A DNA stretch of 64,000 nt, taken from assembly GCA_023213395.1 (NCBI GenBank), contig CM041465.1, positions 142,979,741-143,043,740 on the forward strand, written 5' to 3'. The translations under genes were made by a program, and so were the position numbers. This stretch comes from Cycas panzhihuaensis (Eukaryota; Cycadophyta). Below are positions 33,850 through 47,355 of the stretch, one piece after another (positions within the stretch are counted from its first letter, which is position 1; each line of letters opens with the position of its first letter). Below the pieces are notes generated by a model, which was given only the letters and a program-made list of their open reading frames with translations, made no database searches and was not told where the DNA came from.

Positions 33850-34505
33850 TATATACATAGAAATCTCATAGAAAATTCTTCAAATAATAACAGTAAAACA
33901 ACTTAATGAATCAATATACTCATATAACAGAGTCACAATATTGATAAATTTTTCAAATATTTCGAAGAGAATATATCATAAAAAATGCTTATATATTTGT
34001 ATTTGAAAAAATTTCAAAGGAATATATTGAGTAGATATACAAAATATGTGTAAATTTGAAAATAGAATTAAAGAACCTGGAACACGTAGCTGTAGCTGGT
34101 TTATAGCTAAAAATAAGCTTCTAATAGATAAATCTTCTTTCTCATAAGTCAAATATAGGCAGATCTGGCTAAATAATGTAGATCTGACATGAGTATAGTA
34201 GATTTATAGCCAAATAAATACAGATCTTCACAGATTGTTGATCCCCTTCACAAATCTTTGAAAAAGTATAGCTTGTAGCTGAAATCCTTCATAAATCTAT
34301 ACAAATCTATGAAAAATCTGAAAAAACACTTGTTATATCACAAAAATAACTCAATAATGAGCAAATCTTGATGAAAAATATATAAAAACTTGCTGAAAAA
34401 AATTTAGAAAACAAATATAGCTAATATATCTTGCTTGTAAGAAAATCTGCCATAGAATACTAGTAAATCTTGTTGCTCTTCTTCAAAACTTCAGCAGGCC
34501 AACAA
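33850..34505 (-). other. Leader of H, part near the 5' LTR
   Basis: AT-rich and non-coding. On the minus strand it has scattered AGATCTG motifs like those in the minisatellite units of G, but no regular tandem order. Confidence 0.5.
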
Positions 34506-34507
34506 TC

Positions 34508-34525
34508 ATCTGCTCTGATATCAAA
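34508..34525 (-). other. Primer-binding site of H
   Basis: On the minus strand TTTGATATCAGAGCAGA, the initiator tRNA-Met site with one changed base, at the same distance from the LTR as in F and G. Confidence 0.85.
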
Positions 34526-34966
34526 TGTTAGAAATATAATACACAAGGAGAACAGGGCAGAAGATATAATAAACTTCAATATATTCAAAATAACAGTATT
34601 GCATCAAATATTCAATACAAATCTATGTAACAATATAGCAATGTAGATCAATGTTGCACAAATGAACTATGAGAGCATGATAGCATTGTCTTCAATTCAT
34701 TATTGTTGAGAGTATAATAAATATCTTCAAAGGAGGCGGTATCTAAAGACATCAGGGTTGTACACCCCATAATATAAATAGTTTTGGGGGAGGAGGGAAA
34801 CTCCTCAACCCCTGAATTCAAATTAATAATAAAATAATGTAACTTAACTCAAATTAACACTAACTTACCTTAACTTACCTTGACATGTTGAGCATCACAT
34901 GTGTAAATTGAGGTGCATAATCCTGGTAGGTAAGAGGGAGTTGAGTGATGACATTACACTCCAACA
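34526..34966 (-). repeat. 5' LTR of element H
   Basis: 441 bp; on the minus strand it starts TGTTGGAG and ends TTTCTAACA. The TATA-like box lies at about 34,771-34,780. Followed on the plus strand by the CCTAT duplication. Confidence 0.92.
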
Positions 34967-34971
34967 CCTAT

Positions 34972-35560
34972 AAGTATGAATGAGGAGAAATCATATTTTA
35001 GTCATAGTTGCAAATTGAAAAAGAAGTGAAAAGTATGAGTGATTAAGTTATTAGCAATGTTTCTTCAATTTTTTAAAAGTTTAAACATTAAATTTATTAA
35101 ACTTAGAATATTTCCTTCAAAATATTCTCTAGGATATTTTATAATTAGTAAAAGGATTTAAAGGGATTTCTTTACTAATGCATTAATAAAAGATGCTTTA
35201 TAGAACATCCACTACTATCAATCCTATAAATAAAAGTGTTAGTAATTTGCCCTTCCCATTTTTAAAGATATTTCCTAAAACATCACCAAATTTTTCACTA
35301 TTAAAAATATGACATGATTATAAATGATTTTTATAAAGGTTAAATCTATTTTTCCAAGTGTAGTATACCACGGTTGTGAAGAAGACCATATGTCATTAAA
35401 GACTAGAGCTTTATTCAAAAACTCATAAACCCATGACTATTGAGTGTAACAAAAGATAAGGATGCCTCACTTCAGACCCACTAAGTCTAAGGAATACATA
35501 CATAAAATGGGAGAAAAACTAAAGAAACTAAGAGCCTCCTTTAAAGAGCTTAAGTCTACA
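34972..35560 (+). other. Region before gypsy element J
   Basis: AT-rich, no frame recognised. It probably holds the 5' LTR end and leader of J, but without a second LTR in the window its limits cannot be set. Confidence 0.35.
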
Positions 35561-38247
35561 CTTAATTCTATGAAGAAAGAAAAAGGCAAACAAAATTAGT
35601 CTTACACTTGCACCTCCAAGTAGTTAGATGAGGGATGATCATAAAATTTTCACAATAATATACAATGGTCATGCCTGGAATAAAGACATGGATACTAATG
35701 AGTGGCTAGCCAAAATCATAAATTCATTTCATATGCTCAATATCATTAATGTTTTGAATCAAATAACATTCACCATTAAATGCTTGAAAGATTCTATGTA
35801 CTTATGGACTATAGGTTGGAAAAGAGATTACTCCAACACAATAATCTTTGAAATATTCAAAGAGTATTTTTGAGAATACATGGAAGAAAATCAAAGTGAC
35901 TTAAGTCACATCTAATTAGCTCATTGCTTCAAGGAAAACAAAATAATGTAATAGTAGGTAGAGGTCTTTAAGAAGTTACAAAGTAAAGGTGGCACTAGAT
36001 CCATACATGCCTTACTCTTCTATATAAGTAATCTATGCACAAAGATATATGAAGATATATATTGATTCAACTCTAATATGCTTAAAAAGGTCACGTAGCT
36101 TATTCAACAAACTAAATCCAATTAGGTGGTAAATTAGGGCAAGTTGATTGTAATGTAGTAAAGATTAGTGTATATACTACATAATAAAAAGCCACCCATG
36201 TAGAGTAGTAGTCTAACCCCTTAACATTTGACATCTAACTTGCTCATTAAGAGGGAGGGCCTAGAGAAAGCAAGGAAGGGAGCACATGGTCTCTATAATG
36301 ATTGGAATAAAAAAGGAAAGATTGAACACTCTTTCTTTTCCATATTTATGTGGCTAAAGTAGAAGATAATATGGAAGACATATAAGTGGATATACAAGCA
36401 AATGCTCTAGATGATTGACATTATAATAAGGTTTTGAACACTCCAATAATGGATGATGGGTATCCCAAGATTTTGGTGGTATCAATATTGAGTATTTAGC
36501 AACCCAACACCCTTAAGATATATGAGTAATTTGAAAATAAAATCTATTAGTATTAATAGACACCATAAGCATACATAACTTCATTGACATATGTATCATG
36601 AGGAGACTAATACTTTATATGGAGAAAGGAAATCCTTTCAACACCTTAGTATCCGGATGACATTTAATTATACATGACTAAGAAATAAATCAAAATAACC
36701 CCAACATGATAACGTTTTATTTTATATGAACTTCTATATATTGACATTTGAGGATTTGATGTAATACTTGGGGTTAAGTGGATGAAAATATTTAGCATGT
36801 ATGCCCTTAAAAACTAAAAAACTTCATCCATTTTTACATGCATAAACAACTACATCAGTTGTCAAGAATTGATAATCTATAGTCCTCTATTGTATTGACA
36901 AAAATATGGTAAAACTACTTTATAAGGGATATGCCAAATTTGTATTTAGAATCTTTATAATCTATGGATAAGATCATACAAAAAAATTAGAAATCCATCA
37001 ATAGGAATAAGTTAACCTATTGTTGGACTAATATCATGAAAAATTTTAGGACTTCTAATTGTGTTTCCCTCTTCAATAATCACGCATTATATTATTGATA
37101 TTGAATTGGGCAAGGGTCGTACAATAGTCAAGCCATATAGCTATGGCCATAAATAAAAGATTGAAATTGAGAGGCTAATATAAGAACTCTGGGATAACAT
37201 GGCTATCATCACTAGCAAGAGTCCCTATGTAACATTAATGGTATTTATTAGAGAAAAAGATAGGTCATTTATGATGTGTTTTAATTATCAATTACTTAAT
37301 AAAACAACAATACAAAATAAGTATCACATTTTAAGAATGCATGATATAACTGATAAATTACATGGAGCCACATATTTTTCAAAATTTGATGTTTTCTTAA
37401 GATACTATCAAATACATATTAGACCACTTGAAATTGAAAAGATAACTTTATGCATACATTGGGGATTATTTGAATTCAAGGCTATGTTATTTGGTCTTAT
37501 AAATTCTCCAATTATATTCTAAGTAATTATGAATAAGTTGTTCATGCTATTTTTCATATTATTTAATATAGTTTTCATCAATGACATTACAAAATGTATT
37601 AAGACCATCTTAAGAACTAGGAAGTGGCCCTACAAACAATAAGAAAAAATAAATTCTATATGAAGAAATCTAAGTGTAGTTTTAGTAGGTAAATATTATA
37701 ATAATTTATACATATCATTTCATAAAAGGAAATGTAAATTGAGCTATAAAGGTAGAAGCTTTATTTAACTCACCTACCCCAAAGAATGTATCAAAGATAT
37801 GAAGGTCTTTAAGGCTAACAAGATACTATAACAAGCTTATAAAGTGTTATGTAATAGTAGAATGACTACTCACTAATTTATATAAAAATAATAAATTTAA
37901 ATAGGATAGCATGGCGAGTAGAGTTTTAATAATATCAAGATAGCTTTGAACATAGTACCAGTCCTTATCATTCTAATTTTTTTACTTTCCTTCATAGTAG
38001 AGTATGTTTCTTTAAGAATAGGGATTAGTGTTGTACTTCTCTAAAATGATAGATTCATTGAGTTTTAAAGATGAAAGTGAAACTTAAGAGAATGAGCAAA
38101 AAGTACATATGATAAATAAATGATCACAATCCTCCATGCCCTAGCTAAATAGTGGCAATGGCTACATGGGAGTAAATATATAGTGAAAATAGATTATTAT
38201 AGCCTAAGATACTCCTTATCATAGTCAAACTTTTCACAAGAGAAATA
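35560..38247 (+). pseudogene. Ty3/gypsy element J: gag-pol remnant
   Basis: Gag is suggested at 35,600-36,100 by NEWLAKIINSFHMLNI and a Trp-rich TIGWKRDYSN stretch. The protease end shows DVILGVKWM near 36,750. Reverse transcriptase at 37,199-37,585 has SPYVTLMVFIREKD, MCFNYQLLNKTT, FSKFDVFLRYYQIHI and FEFKAMLFGLINSP; its active site at 37574-37585 reads FIND, with Asn for the first catalytic Asp. An RNase H trace, ILHALAK-WQWLHGSKYIVKIDYYSLRY, lies at 38,100-38,210. The order without an integrase before reverse transcriptase marks it as gypsy. Copia element K cuts it at 38,248. Confidence 0.82.
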
Positions 38248-38567
38248 TGTTAGAAATAGTATTGATTCATTATATCATTATTATGACATTTGTTTTGGAC
38301 TTGAAGCTACATATTGTAGCTCTCAAATCTAGTATAATACTCATATTTTATTACTAGACTTTGACTTTGCTCTCACATGTGTGAGCTTATGTAATGTCTC
38401 ATGGAGTTTTCTATTTATCATTATTGTCTCCACTTATGTATTAGTGAAGTTGATTGAGTGTGAGCCATAAAATAATGTAAGGTTGTTATCTTGTCATTGT
38501 TTGTGCTTTTGATCTTGTATTATTTTATTTTATATAGCCCATTTTCTCTCAATCTCTCATTCTAGCA
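38248..38567 (+). repeat. 5' LTR of element K
   Basis: It starts TGTTAGAAATAG and ends ATTCTAGCA. No second copy is in the window, so it is called from its termini and the primer-binding site that follows at once. AATA is before it; the other copy of the duplication is outside. Confidence 0.75.
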
Positions 38568-38580
38568 TGGTATCGAGCCA
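38568..38580 (+). other. Primer-binding site of K
   Basis: TGGTATCGAGCCA, the initiator tRNA-Met site with one base missing. Confidence 0.8.
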
Positions 38581-38589
38581 AGGTTTGCT

Positions 38590-39740
38590 CTATGCCTATG
38601 AAACGCTTCTAGATTACTAAAAGTCTTATTATTCTCTTTTGCATATGTTTGTTACTAATAGAGATATCACTACTTTTAGAGTCCATATTATGTCATTTTC
38701 TTCACATTAGAGTTGAGAAATTCATTCTTGTTGATGCTAAGTATTATTAGGTGGTGTTTTACACATTTATACAATATGTTTTATAAATTTTAAGGACACT
38801 CACATTGGGATTTCTCAATTTGGGTAAATTTTTAGAAATTGTTTACTTATTTGAGGGTATAAATAATTAAATTGGCTAAAAATGCTACCACCAACATGTG
38901 AAGAAGTGTATAAAACCCCTATTTTGAGCTATTATTTCCCCAAATTTGTTAAGAATTGAGTACAAATAGATATCATTCTAGTTCTCTTAATGATAAAATA
39001 TTTTTCTTAGCTTCAATACCTTAGATCTCTTCTATTCTATAATTTAAAAAAAAAAAAATCTAAGATCTTTATCTACTTGTTATCGAAATAATTTTCAAGT
39101 TTTATGATATTTGGAGCTAAAATAAACTTTTTGGAGCAAATTGAAATCAATTTACCAAGACATTTTTATAAAATTATTTTATTTAACAAGTTCGGTTGCT
39201 CATATCTCTTCTAATTCTTAGTATTTTTTTTTTTTAAATTTGATAGTATCTTCATTTACTTAAAATCTAAGCAAGTTTATGATTTTGAATCAGTTAGAGT
39301 AGTATTTAGTGAGAAACATGAAATTATTCCTTAGATGGATTATCGTCATTTAAAATAATTCAACTCCATTTTTTTAAAAATTTCACAAATTCTTTCTAAT
39401 ATTCTAAAGTTATATTAAAATTAGAACATTCCTTATGAATATTCCTTTCTTAATGCATTAAACTTTATAAAGTAAAAACCAATTTATGTTTTGGTCATTT
39501 TAGGCTTTCTAAAAGTTATTTTTTATTAGTGATGAAATCTAAGCATTGTACAAGATCTTGTAACCTCTGAGTTAGCTTATAAAACTCATGTTTATAGCCT
39601 TCTTTCATAATTTTTTTTTCTTTAAAGATATCAAGTGTAAATATTTTAGGTTATATATTACCTAATTCACATAAATAAAATGGGAAAAAAATGTAATTTA
39701 AAATTTTAAGATTTTTAAAATTTTAACTTTAAAAAGGATT
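38590..39740 (+). other. Leader of K
   Basis: AT-rich DNA with A and T runs and no assignable frame. Confidence 0.5.
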
Positions 39741-40674
39741 AACCAAGATTATTGAAGGAACTAAACCAAAACCAACTATAACAATTGGGATGACAACCAT
39801 TATTATAGTGATAGATAAAGATATATCAATTGGGAGAATCACAACCAAGAGACTTTAACCATCATTAGTTTGTCAGTAACAGATGACCTCATCATATATT
39901 TGGAAGGAAAAGACTTTAAAAGCCCCTTTTAAAGAAAAAATTAAGACTCAAGTTTTATACCTAAGAAGTCTTTTGTATTCTTAGAAGGTCGCCATTGAAG
40001 ATTATATCTCCTCACATGTGCAAAATTAAAAAAAGATTAGAGATTAACTTATTAAAATATATAAAACCATTACTATATTTTTGTAAATAGCCTTTACATG
40101 ACTAAAAGAGATAAGCCCTTATTATTTGATGAACTTGTTTGGTTACTTCTATATAAGGAGTAAAGAATAGTTGCCTAGGTAGTAATAACGTTATGGTATT
40201 AACAACTCTATTAGAAAATAAGGGATATAAGAACCCTCCTATGAATGTCTCATAGTCTCCTCTCAATAAAAATATTAATAAGCCTAAAAGAGATATATCT
40301 TATAATCATTGCAATAAGAAGGGTCATCTTGAAAAGAATTACTAGAAGAAGAAGAAAGATAAGAAGACAACATTTACATCTACACCAATATTTACACATA
40401 TTTTGATAGTAAATAATGAATCTAATGTGTTGTTTCTTCATGCATCTACATCAAATTTTTAGTACTTAGATTTTAGAGTATCAAAGCATATCACCCCTCA
40501 TAAGGAATGGGTTAGTGAGATAAATGAAGGCTTCTCTTTTTCCCTTGTTTTCACATACAATAGTTATTATAAGGCCTTTAGTGAAGGTATTATAACTTTT
40601 AATCAACCTGATAATAGGGTGTTTAAAGTCTTTAATATTTACTATGTACAGTCTTATAAACATAAGTTACTTTT
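39740..40674 (+). pseudogene. Gag and protease of element K
   Basis: A weak gag region ends in the zinc knuckle at 40311-40352, which reads YNHCNKKGHLEKNY: both the first and last Cys have become Tyr. The protease box is YLDFRVSKHIT at about 40,463-40,495, with Asp kept and the next residues changed. The pre-integrase part reaches YKHKLL and is then cut by element L. Confidence 0.78.
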
Positions 40675-41033
40675 TGTAAGGATGACCTGTAACGAATACA
40701 TTCAATCCCATATGTACCAACTTAAAACAAGGAAAAATCAAAGAATATGGAGAGTTGTTTCACTTCTATTTCTATTCCATTCCATTAAATCTATTAAAAG
40801 ATAGTCTAAAAGTATATTTATATAAGTAAAAGTAGGAAGTTTAAAAGCTTCTAACTCTAACCCTAAAAAATCCTTTAATAAAAGCTCCTAGTTACCTAAA
40901 ATATTAAATAAAGCTATATTTTTAATTTAAACCCTACTAAACAACTAGACCTAAAGGTCATTATATAAAAGTAAAAGCTAATCTAAAATTAATTGTTATT
41001 TTTAAATATATAAACAAAATCTTAATTCTTAGG
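40675..41033 (-). repeat. 3' LTR of L, outer piece
   Basis: Matches 52079-52433 in order and sequence. Starts TGTAAGGAT on the plus strand and is broken at TTAGG by element M. Confidence 0.85.
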
Positions 41034-41433
41034 TATTACATGACCATGTATGGCTAGTAGATCTAGGATATTAGCACTCATGGTTAAGGCACTAGGAGAT
41101 TAATTACTAGACATTAACTTTTATGTACAGGTCATTAAAGCCACTAATAAAATATAAGGTTGTTTGGCCTACCAACAGGATTGTAGGAGAAAGGCTCTCT
41201 TTTATCTATTTAAGAGCCATATATTATAGAGTAAGGTTTTTATATAATCATTTTCTCTTGTGAAATTAGTACTTCGGTATTCTTGAGTTCTCTTTTATGT
41301 CCATCTGAGCTCTTTAGTATCCTTTACTTTTGTAATCAATTCCCACAAATAGTATAAGTATTTCATTTTCCTACTTAACTTTCCATTATCAATTTTATGT
41401 ATAAGAAAAAGTGGGATAGTTAATCACATCTTA
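41034..41433 (+). repeat. 5' LTR of element M
   Basis: 400 bp, starts TATTACATGACC. It contains a segment of about 140 bp (about 41,120-41,260) with a TTTATCTATTTAAGAG stretch that the 3' LTR lacks. Confidence 0.85.
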
Positions 41434-42899
41434 AGTGGTACAAAATCCAATAGAAGTAGTAAAAAAGATCGAAGTAAGCTAAAGAAGATATGACTTTTTT
41501 TCCCTTGGAATATCACTACAAACACTTCTTTACAGTTTCTATTTCATTTTAAAGTTCTATTTAATTTTATCTTAAGTCTATCAAGCTACAAGTGGGTAAT
41601 AAAGTGCCACCCATTCCCTTACCTTTCCTTAGTGGTTAGGTAGAGACCCTATACTATGGGTCCTTAAATATCATAAGAATCTATCACTACTAAGCTAAGT
41701 GTGTGTGGCCATATATCTGTGTGTGAAGTGAAGTAGTATATCAATGCTTACACAAACTTTAGATAGAATTTGGTTGTGGAAGTGAGCTTCCACATGCCTT
41801 CAGGTATATCGAATGACCCCTACAGGTTCCCCCTGTCAACTTAGAATAAAAAACCTATTAGTTATCTGTCCCTTTACAATACATAAGTTAGTAGTTAGTG
41901 CCCAAAAGTTACCCTTTATTAATACCATTGCATTTTTATTAACCTTATGAGGATATATATTCCTCCATAAGTGGTGCTTTTAGATATTAGGCTAAGCAAT
42001 AGTATCAATAGGAAAGTTCGTTAAAGGGCTTGCAGAGCCAAACAATCCTCTATTAGTGTATGAGAATCTCTTCCTATTCATATCTACGGCTTCCATTATA
42101 AAAGTATTCATTATAAAATCATTGAGACTACTGCACTTTTGAAATAATAAAATAAAAAATCACTAATACTATTATACTTCCAACAAAGGTTAAACCTATA
42201 GTAGGAGTACCACCTAAAGATGATAATATACAAGTACCACAATTTGAATCTTAATAAGCAACAATATAATACCAATCTATAAAACACTATAACTAGAATT
42301 TTTTATGTCTAAACCTTCAACCAAAATTTTAAATTCAACACATATATGAGTCCATCTCTTGCTTTTAGTCCACTCTAAAAAAAAAATTGTAGGGTCAACT
42401 CAACAAATACTTCTCTATTTCTGATGAAACTTGCACCATTAGATTCATGATAAAAAAAATACAACAACAAAAAAAAAACCTTATTAATTTATACATCTTA
42501 TTTTGATAAATATATTATGTTGATCATTTTGCACCAGGTTCATTTTAACTAGAACTTTTAGAAAAATCACCCAAATGATACCTACAGGCCCTATGACCAA
42601 AATTTCACTTAAATTTCACCTATACCATTTTGATGAGTTTTTTGTGATCATTCTAATTTAATAGGTGATTTTCTTACCTATTTTTGAGGTCAATAGGCTA
42701 TAAATACCCCTCGTTGCCCCACCCTGGCCCCTTCCCTCTCTCCCTCTCTTTCTTTTAAGTTACAATCCCTACTTCTATAAGCTCATTCTATCTATGTAGC
42801 CCTGCTTTGGTAAATCTTCTTTTATCTTATTCATCTTATTTTCTTATATCCCCTTCTTCTCACTTGTGTCATGCTTCCTCTAATTTCCCTTTTTCTCCA

Positions 42900-43960
42900 T
42901 GAGGGCTCCTCCATCTTAGGCAAAATGATTTCTTGCATAAAATTTTAGTTCATGGAGTTTTATAATGAAGTAAAGGTCAACATAGCTTTTCTTAAATTTA
43001 ATTCAGACATCACTGCAATACTAAACCAAATGGCTTAGATGATAATGTAAGCATCATAGCCAAACTCTTAATCTATAGGTAGCATACTTCTAATACAATA
43101 AATAAGCAACCTTCCTTTATGCTAGCTATGCCTTCATAACAAGATCAATATTCCTACCTTCATTCTAGATATGAATAAAGATAGTGCATGTGCATGGATA
43201 AGTAAACTAAAATCCTACCTCTATCTTAACCTAATAATCAAAGAAGAATAATTGATATATATATATATCTATATATATATATATACGGAAGGTCAAGCAT
43301 ATCATTGGTTTCGATGGTGATAATAAGAGCACCTAACAAATAGGACATGGCCATATTTCTCTACCTATTTTTTTAATTAGTACAAAGAAACTTGGAACCA
43401 ATCATTCTTTTATCATCTTACAAGATTAAAATAGGTATTGTTAGTTGAAGCTTATATAGATGAATTCTAAAACTTGCAAAATGGTATCCCCCAAATATTA
43501 GACAAGAAAACTTGGATTGAAACTTATATCATAAGCTTGAAAGAGCATATCTAGATGTTCTGAAAACCTCAAAAATTTTAAATCTTAAAGATGTAATATG
43601 AATGGCCAAAGTAGTTGAGGTAGAATTCACAATAGAAAGAACATCCTTTCTTTGGTAAGATTCTACATGGCACCAATAACCATAACAATCTAAATTCCCA
43701 TGACAATGATCCCACGTGAATGATGAACAAGGACTTACTATAGAGTAGCCTTCAAAAGAACCCTTGGATAAGATAATCCAAGTCCTACTATTAGAGGAAC
43801 ATATACACATCACAACCAACCTCTATATCTAATGCTAAAAAAAGTGGACCTTTGGCCATGGTAAAGTTTACAAAGCCAAGAAAATGGTCTTCATAATTAA
43901 TCCTAGTCTATCTTAATAAGATGACTTAGAATTTAAATAACAATTTGATGAAGAACCTTA
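42900..43960 (+). pseudogene. Gag region of element M
   Basis: A weakly preserved plus-strand frame with FYNEVKVNIAFLKFNSDI near 42,960 and a gag-like helical region to about 43,560. I found no clear zinc knuckle. The call rests on position between leader and protease. Confidence 0.5.
43255..43285. repeat. TA microsatellite in gag of M
   Basis: About fifteen TA/AT steps interrupted once by CT. It lies inside the gag remnant and has probably expanded since insertion. Confidence 0.9.
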
Positions 43961-44039
43961 TCTTGAACCTCTCTCAACTTTAGACCTAGAAGTTTCATTA
44001 TTTATGATAGCTTACTCATCATGCTTTAAGAAATTATGC

Positions 44040-45160
44040 ACTAGAAAAAAACTTAAGAAAACACCCATTACTATTTTGATTGATAGTGGCATGTCACTTT
44101 CCTTGGATAAGAAATTAAATCATTATATCATCCTAATAATTAGATTTACATGTTCCCTATATAGTCATTATAAACTTCACTATACTAGAATAATAAAGAA
44201 CCTTATCATCTAAATCAATACTTATAAGTTGGTCTCTAATTTTTATGCCATATTTATAGGTGGATCATATGTTATTCTTGGAGCTTAATGGTTCTAAACT
44301 TTAGGTATATATAACACAAATAAATCTTCCACCAATCCATTCATTTTATTTAAGAACCATATGGGACAAACTCATAAACTCCATGGGATACAACCCCCTC
44401 TAACAAACTAATTTCACCAAACTAAATGAGGAAATAATTAAGCAATCAAGTAGGCTATATTATGTGTATTAACAACATCTAAGCTCATACAAACATTCAC
44501 CCAGAAATTTGACATATTCTTAATAAATATAAAACCATTTTTACCCCCTTGTTAGTTGGATCATGGGTGTTACCATATCAACTAAAAGATCCCCACAACC
44601 CATTGAGCTAAAAAGTCCCATGACCCTATCAATCTTTGGCCCTATAGAAATTCCTATTTTTAAAAGAACAAAAGAGAAAAAATTACCAATGAACTAATGG
44701 AAATAGGAATAATTCAACTTAGTAAAAGCCCATATGTTACCCCTATTATGTTAGTTTGGAAAAATAATAAGTCATTTACGTTGTGTTTCAATTATCATAA
44801 ACTTAATAAAATACCCATAAAAGATAAGTTGCCCATTCCAAGAATCAATGACATGTTAAATAAAATTCATGGTGCCATAATCTTTACCAAGTTGGATCTC
44901 TAATCATGATATTGTTAAATCCCCATTACACTTGAAGATTGGTACAAAATCATTTTTCAAACACACCATGACCATTTCAAATTTTATGTCATACCTTTTG
45001 GCTTATATAATACTTTGGCCATATTTTAATTCTTAATGAATAAGTTGTTTGCTCCATATTGTAGGAAATTTGTTATTATTTTCTTTGATGATATTCTTAT
45101 GTATAGCATGGGTATGGCCATTCATACTTACCATTTAGACATAATCCTAAAAATTTTGGC
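44040..45160 (+). pseudogene. Protease and reverse transcriptase of M
   Basis: The protease box ITILIDSGMS has its Asp at 44085. YVILGA near 44,270 marks the protease end. Reverse transcriptase shows SPYVTPIMLVWKNNKS, LCFNYHKLNKIPIKDK and IPRINDMLNKIHGA, then FKFYVIPFGLYN near 44,980. The active-site box FFDD at 45081-45092 keeps both Asp residues. Stops are frequent after 44,903. Confidence 0.85.
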
Positions 45161-46000
45161 TAAACATTAATTATACACCAAGCTCTCTAAATATGAGTTC
45201 GATAAGTTCAAATTATAATACCTTGGCCATATTATCTTTATTAAAAGTATTTGGGATAATTTTAATAAAATATTAGTTATTACAAACTAGCCAACTCCAA
45301 AATATGTTATCCAATTATGCACTTTCTTAAGGCTTACTAGATTTTATATGTAGTTCATTTGGAATTATACAAGCTTAATGACACCATTAACTAATTTACT
45401 TTAGAAAGATGCTTTTCAATGGTCACCTAGTATTAATGATACCTTTATTCATCTTAAAGAAGTCATGTCCTCCACTTTAGTCTTAGTTACATTCAACTTC
45501 TCTCAACTATTCTAACTAGAATATGATGCATTAGGCTTAGTCTTGGGCGTAATACTTATGAAAAATCTATACCTAATTACCTTTGAAAGTAAAAAACTTA
45601 AAGACCATAAGTATAGGTTGTCAACTACCAAAAGGAAATAGAGGTCATTCTCCATTCCATTGAGAAATGGTGATAATATCTCATTAGATAAAATTCACTA
45701 TCCTAACCAATTACCATAGTCTCTATCACCTATTAGACCAACTGGTTATATCCAAGGAATATGCCAAATGGGTTGAGCACCTCTAAGTTTTTAACTTCAT
45801 GATCACTTATAAGAAAGACCAAGACAATGTAGCGGTAGATGCTCTTTCCCATCTCCCAATTTACGTATCCTTTATTCCTTTATATGAATCCCCATTCATA
45901 CCATCTCTTCACCCCATCCTACATGGGTATAAGATGTAGATTAAGAAAACTAGTCTTAGCCATATTATAACAAATCGACCAACAAAGTATATACTAGAAA
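45160..46000 (+). pseudogene. RNase H of element M
   Basis: Traces of the gypsy connection and RNase H: FLRLTRFYM, a PLTNLL block near 45,390, then the AFQWSPSINDTF segment. After it comes EYDALGLVLGVILM near 45,520 and FESKKLKDHKYRLSTTKRK near 45,580. Frames shift after 45,640. Confidence 0.75.
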
Positions 46001-46229
46001 AAGGTTGTCTATACAAAAAAATCTCCTTCTATAGAAATCACATATTTGCCTACCCATCCTCCAATCTTATTCCTTAAATCTTAGTACAGTACCACTCTAC
46101 TCTATTAGGAGCCCATTCTATATTTGATAAAACTCATTAATGAATTTATAATGACTTTTTTTAGCCACATATGAAATCATTTATTCTAATATTTATTTTG
46201 AAATACGATACATTTCAGTGTAATAACGT

Positions 46230-47340
46230 TGATACTAAAGACTAACTAGGTCTATTATAATCACTCTATATTTCACAAGAAAAATAGTAAGATATTGCCA
46301 TGGACTTAATTATGGGTCTACCTCTATGTATCAAGTCTGATCCTATATTAGTGATTATCAACTATTTGAAGAAATACACACACTTTTTACTAGTCTACAC
46401 TTCATATAAAGCATCGTATATTATAGATATATACCTCCAAATGATATTCTATTTAACAGCTTTCCATTAACCATCATGTGTGATCAAGATTTAAAGTTCA
46501 CCAACTCCTTTTAGTAACAACTCTTTCAAGCCTCAGGTATATCATTCAATATGAGTTTTGCTTATCACCCCCAAATGGATGGCAAATTAGAAGTTCATAA
46601 TAAAACATTAGAAATTTATTCATATTGTTATATATCTGAACACCAAATAATATGGTCATCATGGATAACCCTAATAGAATAATAGTATGCTTCCTCTTAC
46701 CACTCAGCCATAAGGATGTCTCCATTCATGGCCCTTTATAGTTATCCATCATTATCCCGCCATGCATTAGTAACCAACCTTTGCATCATAATTATATAAT
46801 AAAAATTGTAATATATGTGCTAAATTCTAAACACCCTTAAGTAAAATCTAGCCACATCCTAAAATTAAATGAAGTAATTAATAGACTACCACTATTTAGA
46901 TTGCCCTTTTTCTATCAATAATCTTGTGTTCCTACACCTTGAATCATATAAGCAATAATCTCTCAAATATCATAGGAATCATAAGCTCAATCCTCATTAA
47001 TGTGGCCCTTATAAAGTCCACTAATATGTTCATGAAGTGGCCTATGCTTTAGAACTCCCACCCAATATTAAGATTTATAATGTCTTCTATATTTCCTCTC
47101 TTAAAAAATATCTTAGTAAGGGCACAACTCCACAAACAGTCATTCCTATCTTAGATGAAGAACAATCCCTTATTGTTCCCTATAATGCATCTTAGTTAGT
47201 AGATAATCACGTCTCTAAAACAAGATAATTATTGAGTATTTGATATAGTAGGCTGGCTATGAACTATATGAGGTAACTTGAAAATCAAGATATTTTTTCA
47301 AGTAACATGTATATTTCTTCTACTTCGAGGACTCAACATC
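46230..47340 (+). pseudogene. Integrase of element M
   Basis: The core begins DIAMDLIMGLPL at about 46,296 and continues DPILVIINYLKKYTHFLLV. The second region shows ITPKWMA near 46,570. The C-terminal part has PPNIKIYNVFYISSLKKYL near 47,060, as in gypsy integrases of the HPVFHVSLLKKY type. A degenerate tail before the polypurine tract may be a former chromodomain; this is uncertain. Confidence 0.75.
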
Positions 47341-47355
47341 ATAGGGGAGGGGACC
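47341..47355 (+). other. Polypurine tract of M
   Basis: ATAGGGGAGGGGACC, directly before the 3' LTR. Confidence 0.85.

Larger units (their letters stand above)
29796..34966 (-). mobile_element. Non-autonomous LTR element H carrying a gene fragment
   Basis: LTRs of 445 and 441 bp are flanked by CCTAT at 29791-29795 and 34967-34971. On the minus strand the order is 5' LTR (34,526-34,966), primer-binding site, leader, an insert of host-type coding sequence in opposite orientation, more leader, a gag-like frame, polypurine tract and 3' LTR. There is no protease, integrase or reverse transcriptase. The LTR core, leader and gag-like frame are related to those of G, so G and H form one non-autonomous family. 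Confidence 0.92.

Noticed and set aside
43529-43819. Minus-strand frame of 96 codons
   Set aside because: It lies opposite the gag remnant of M and shows no known motif.
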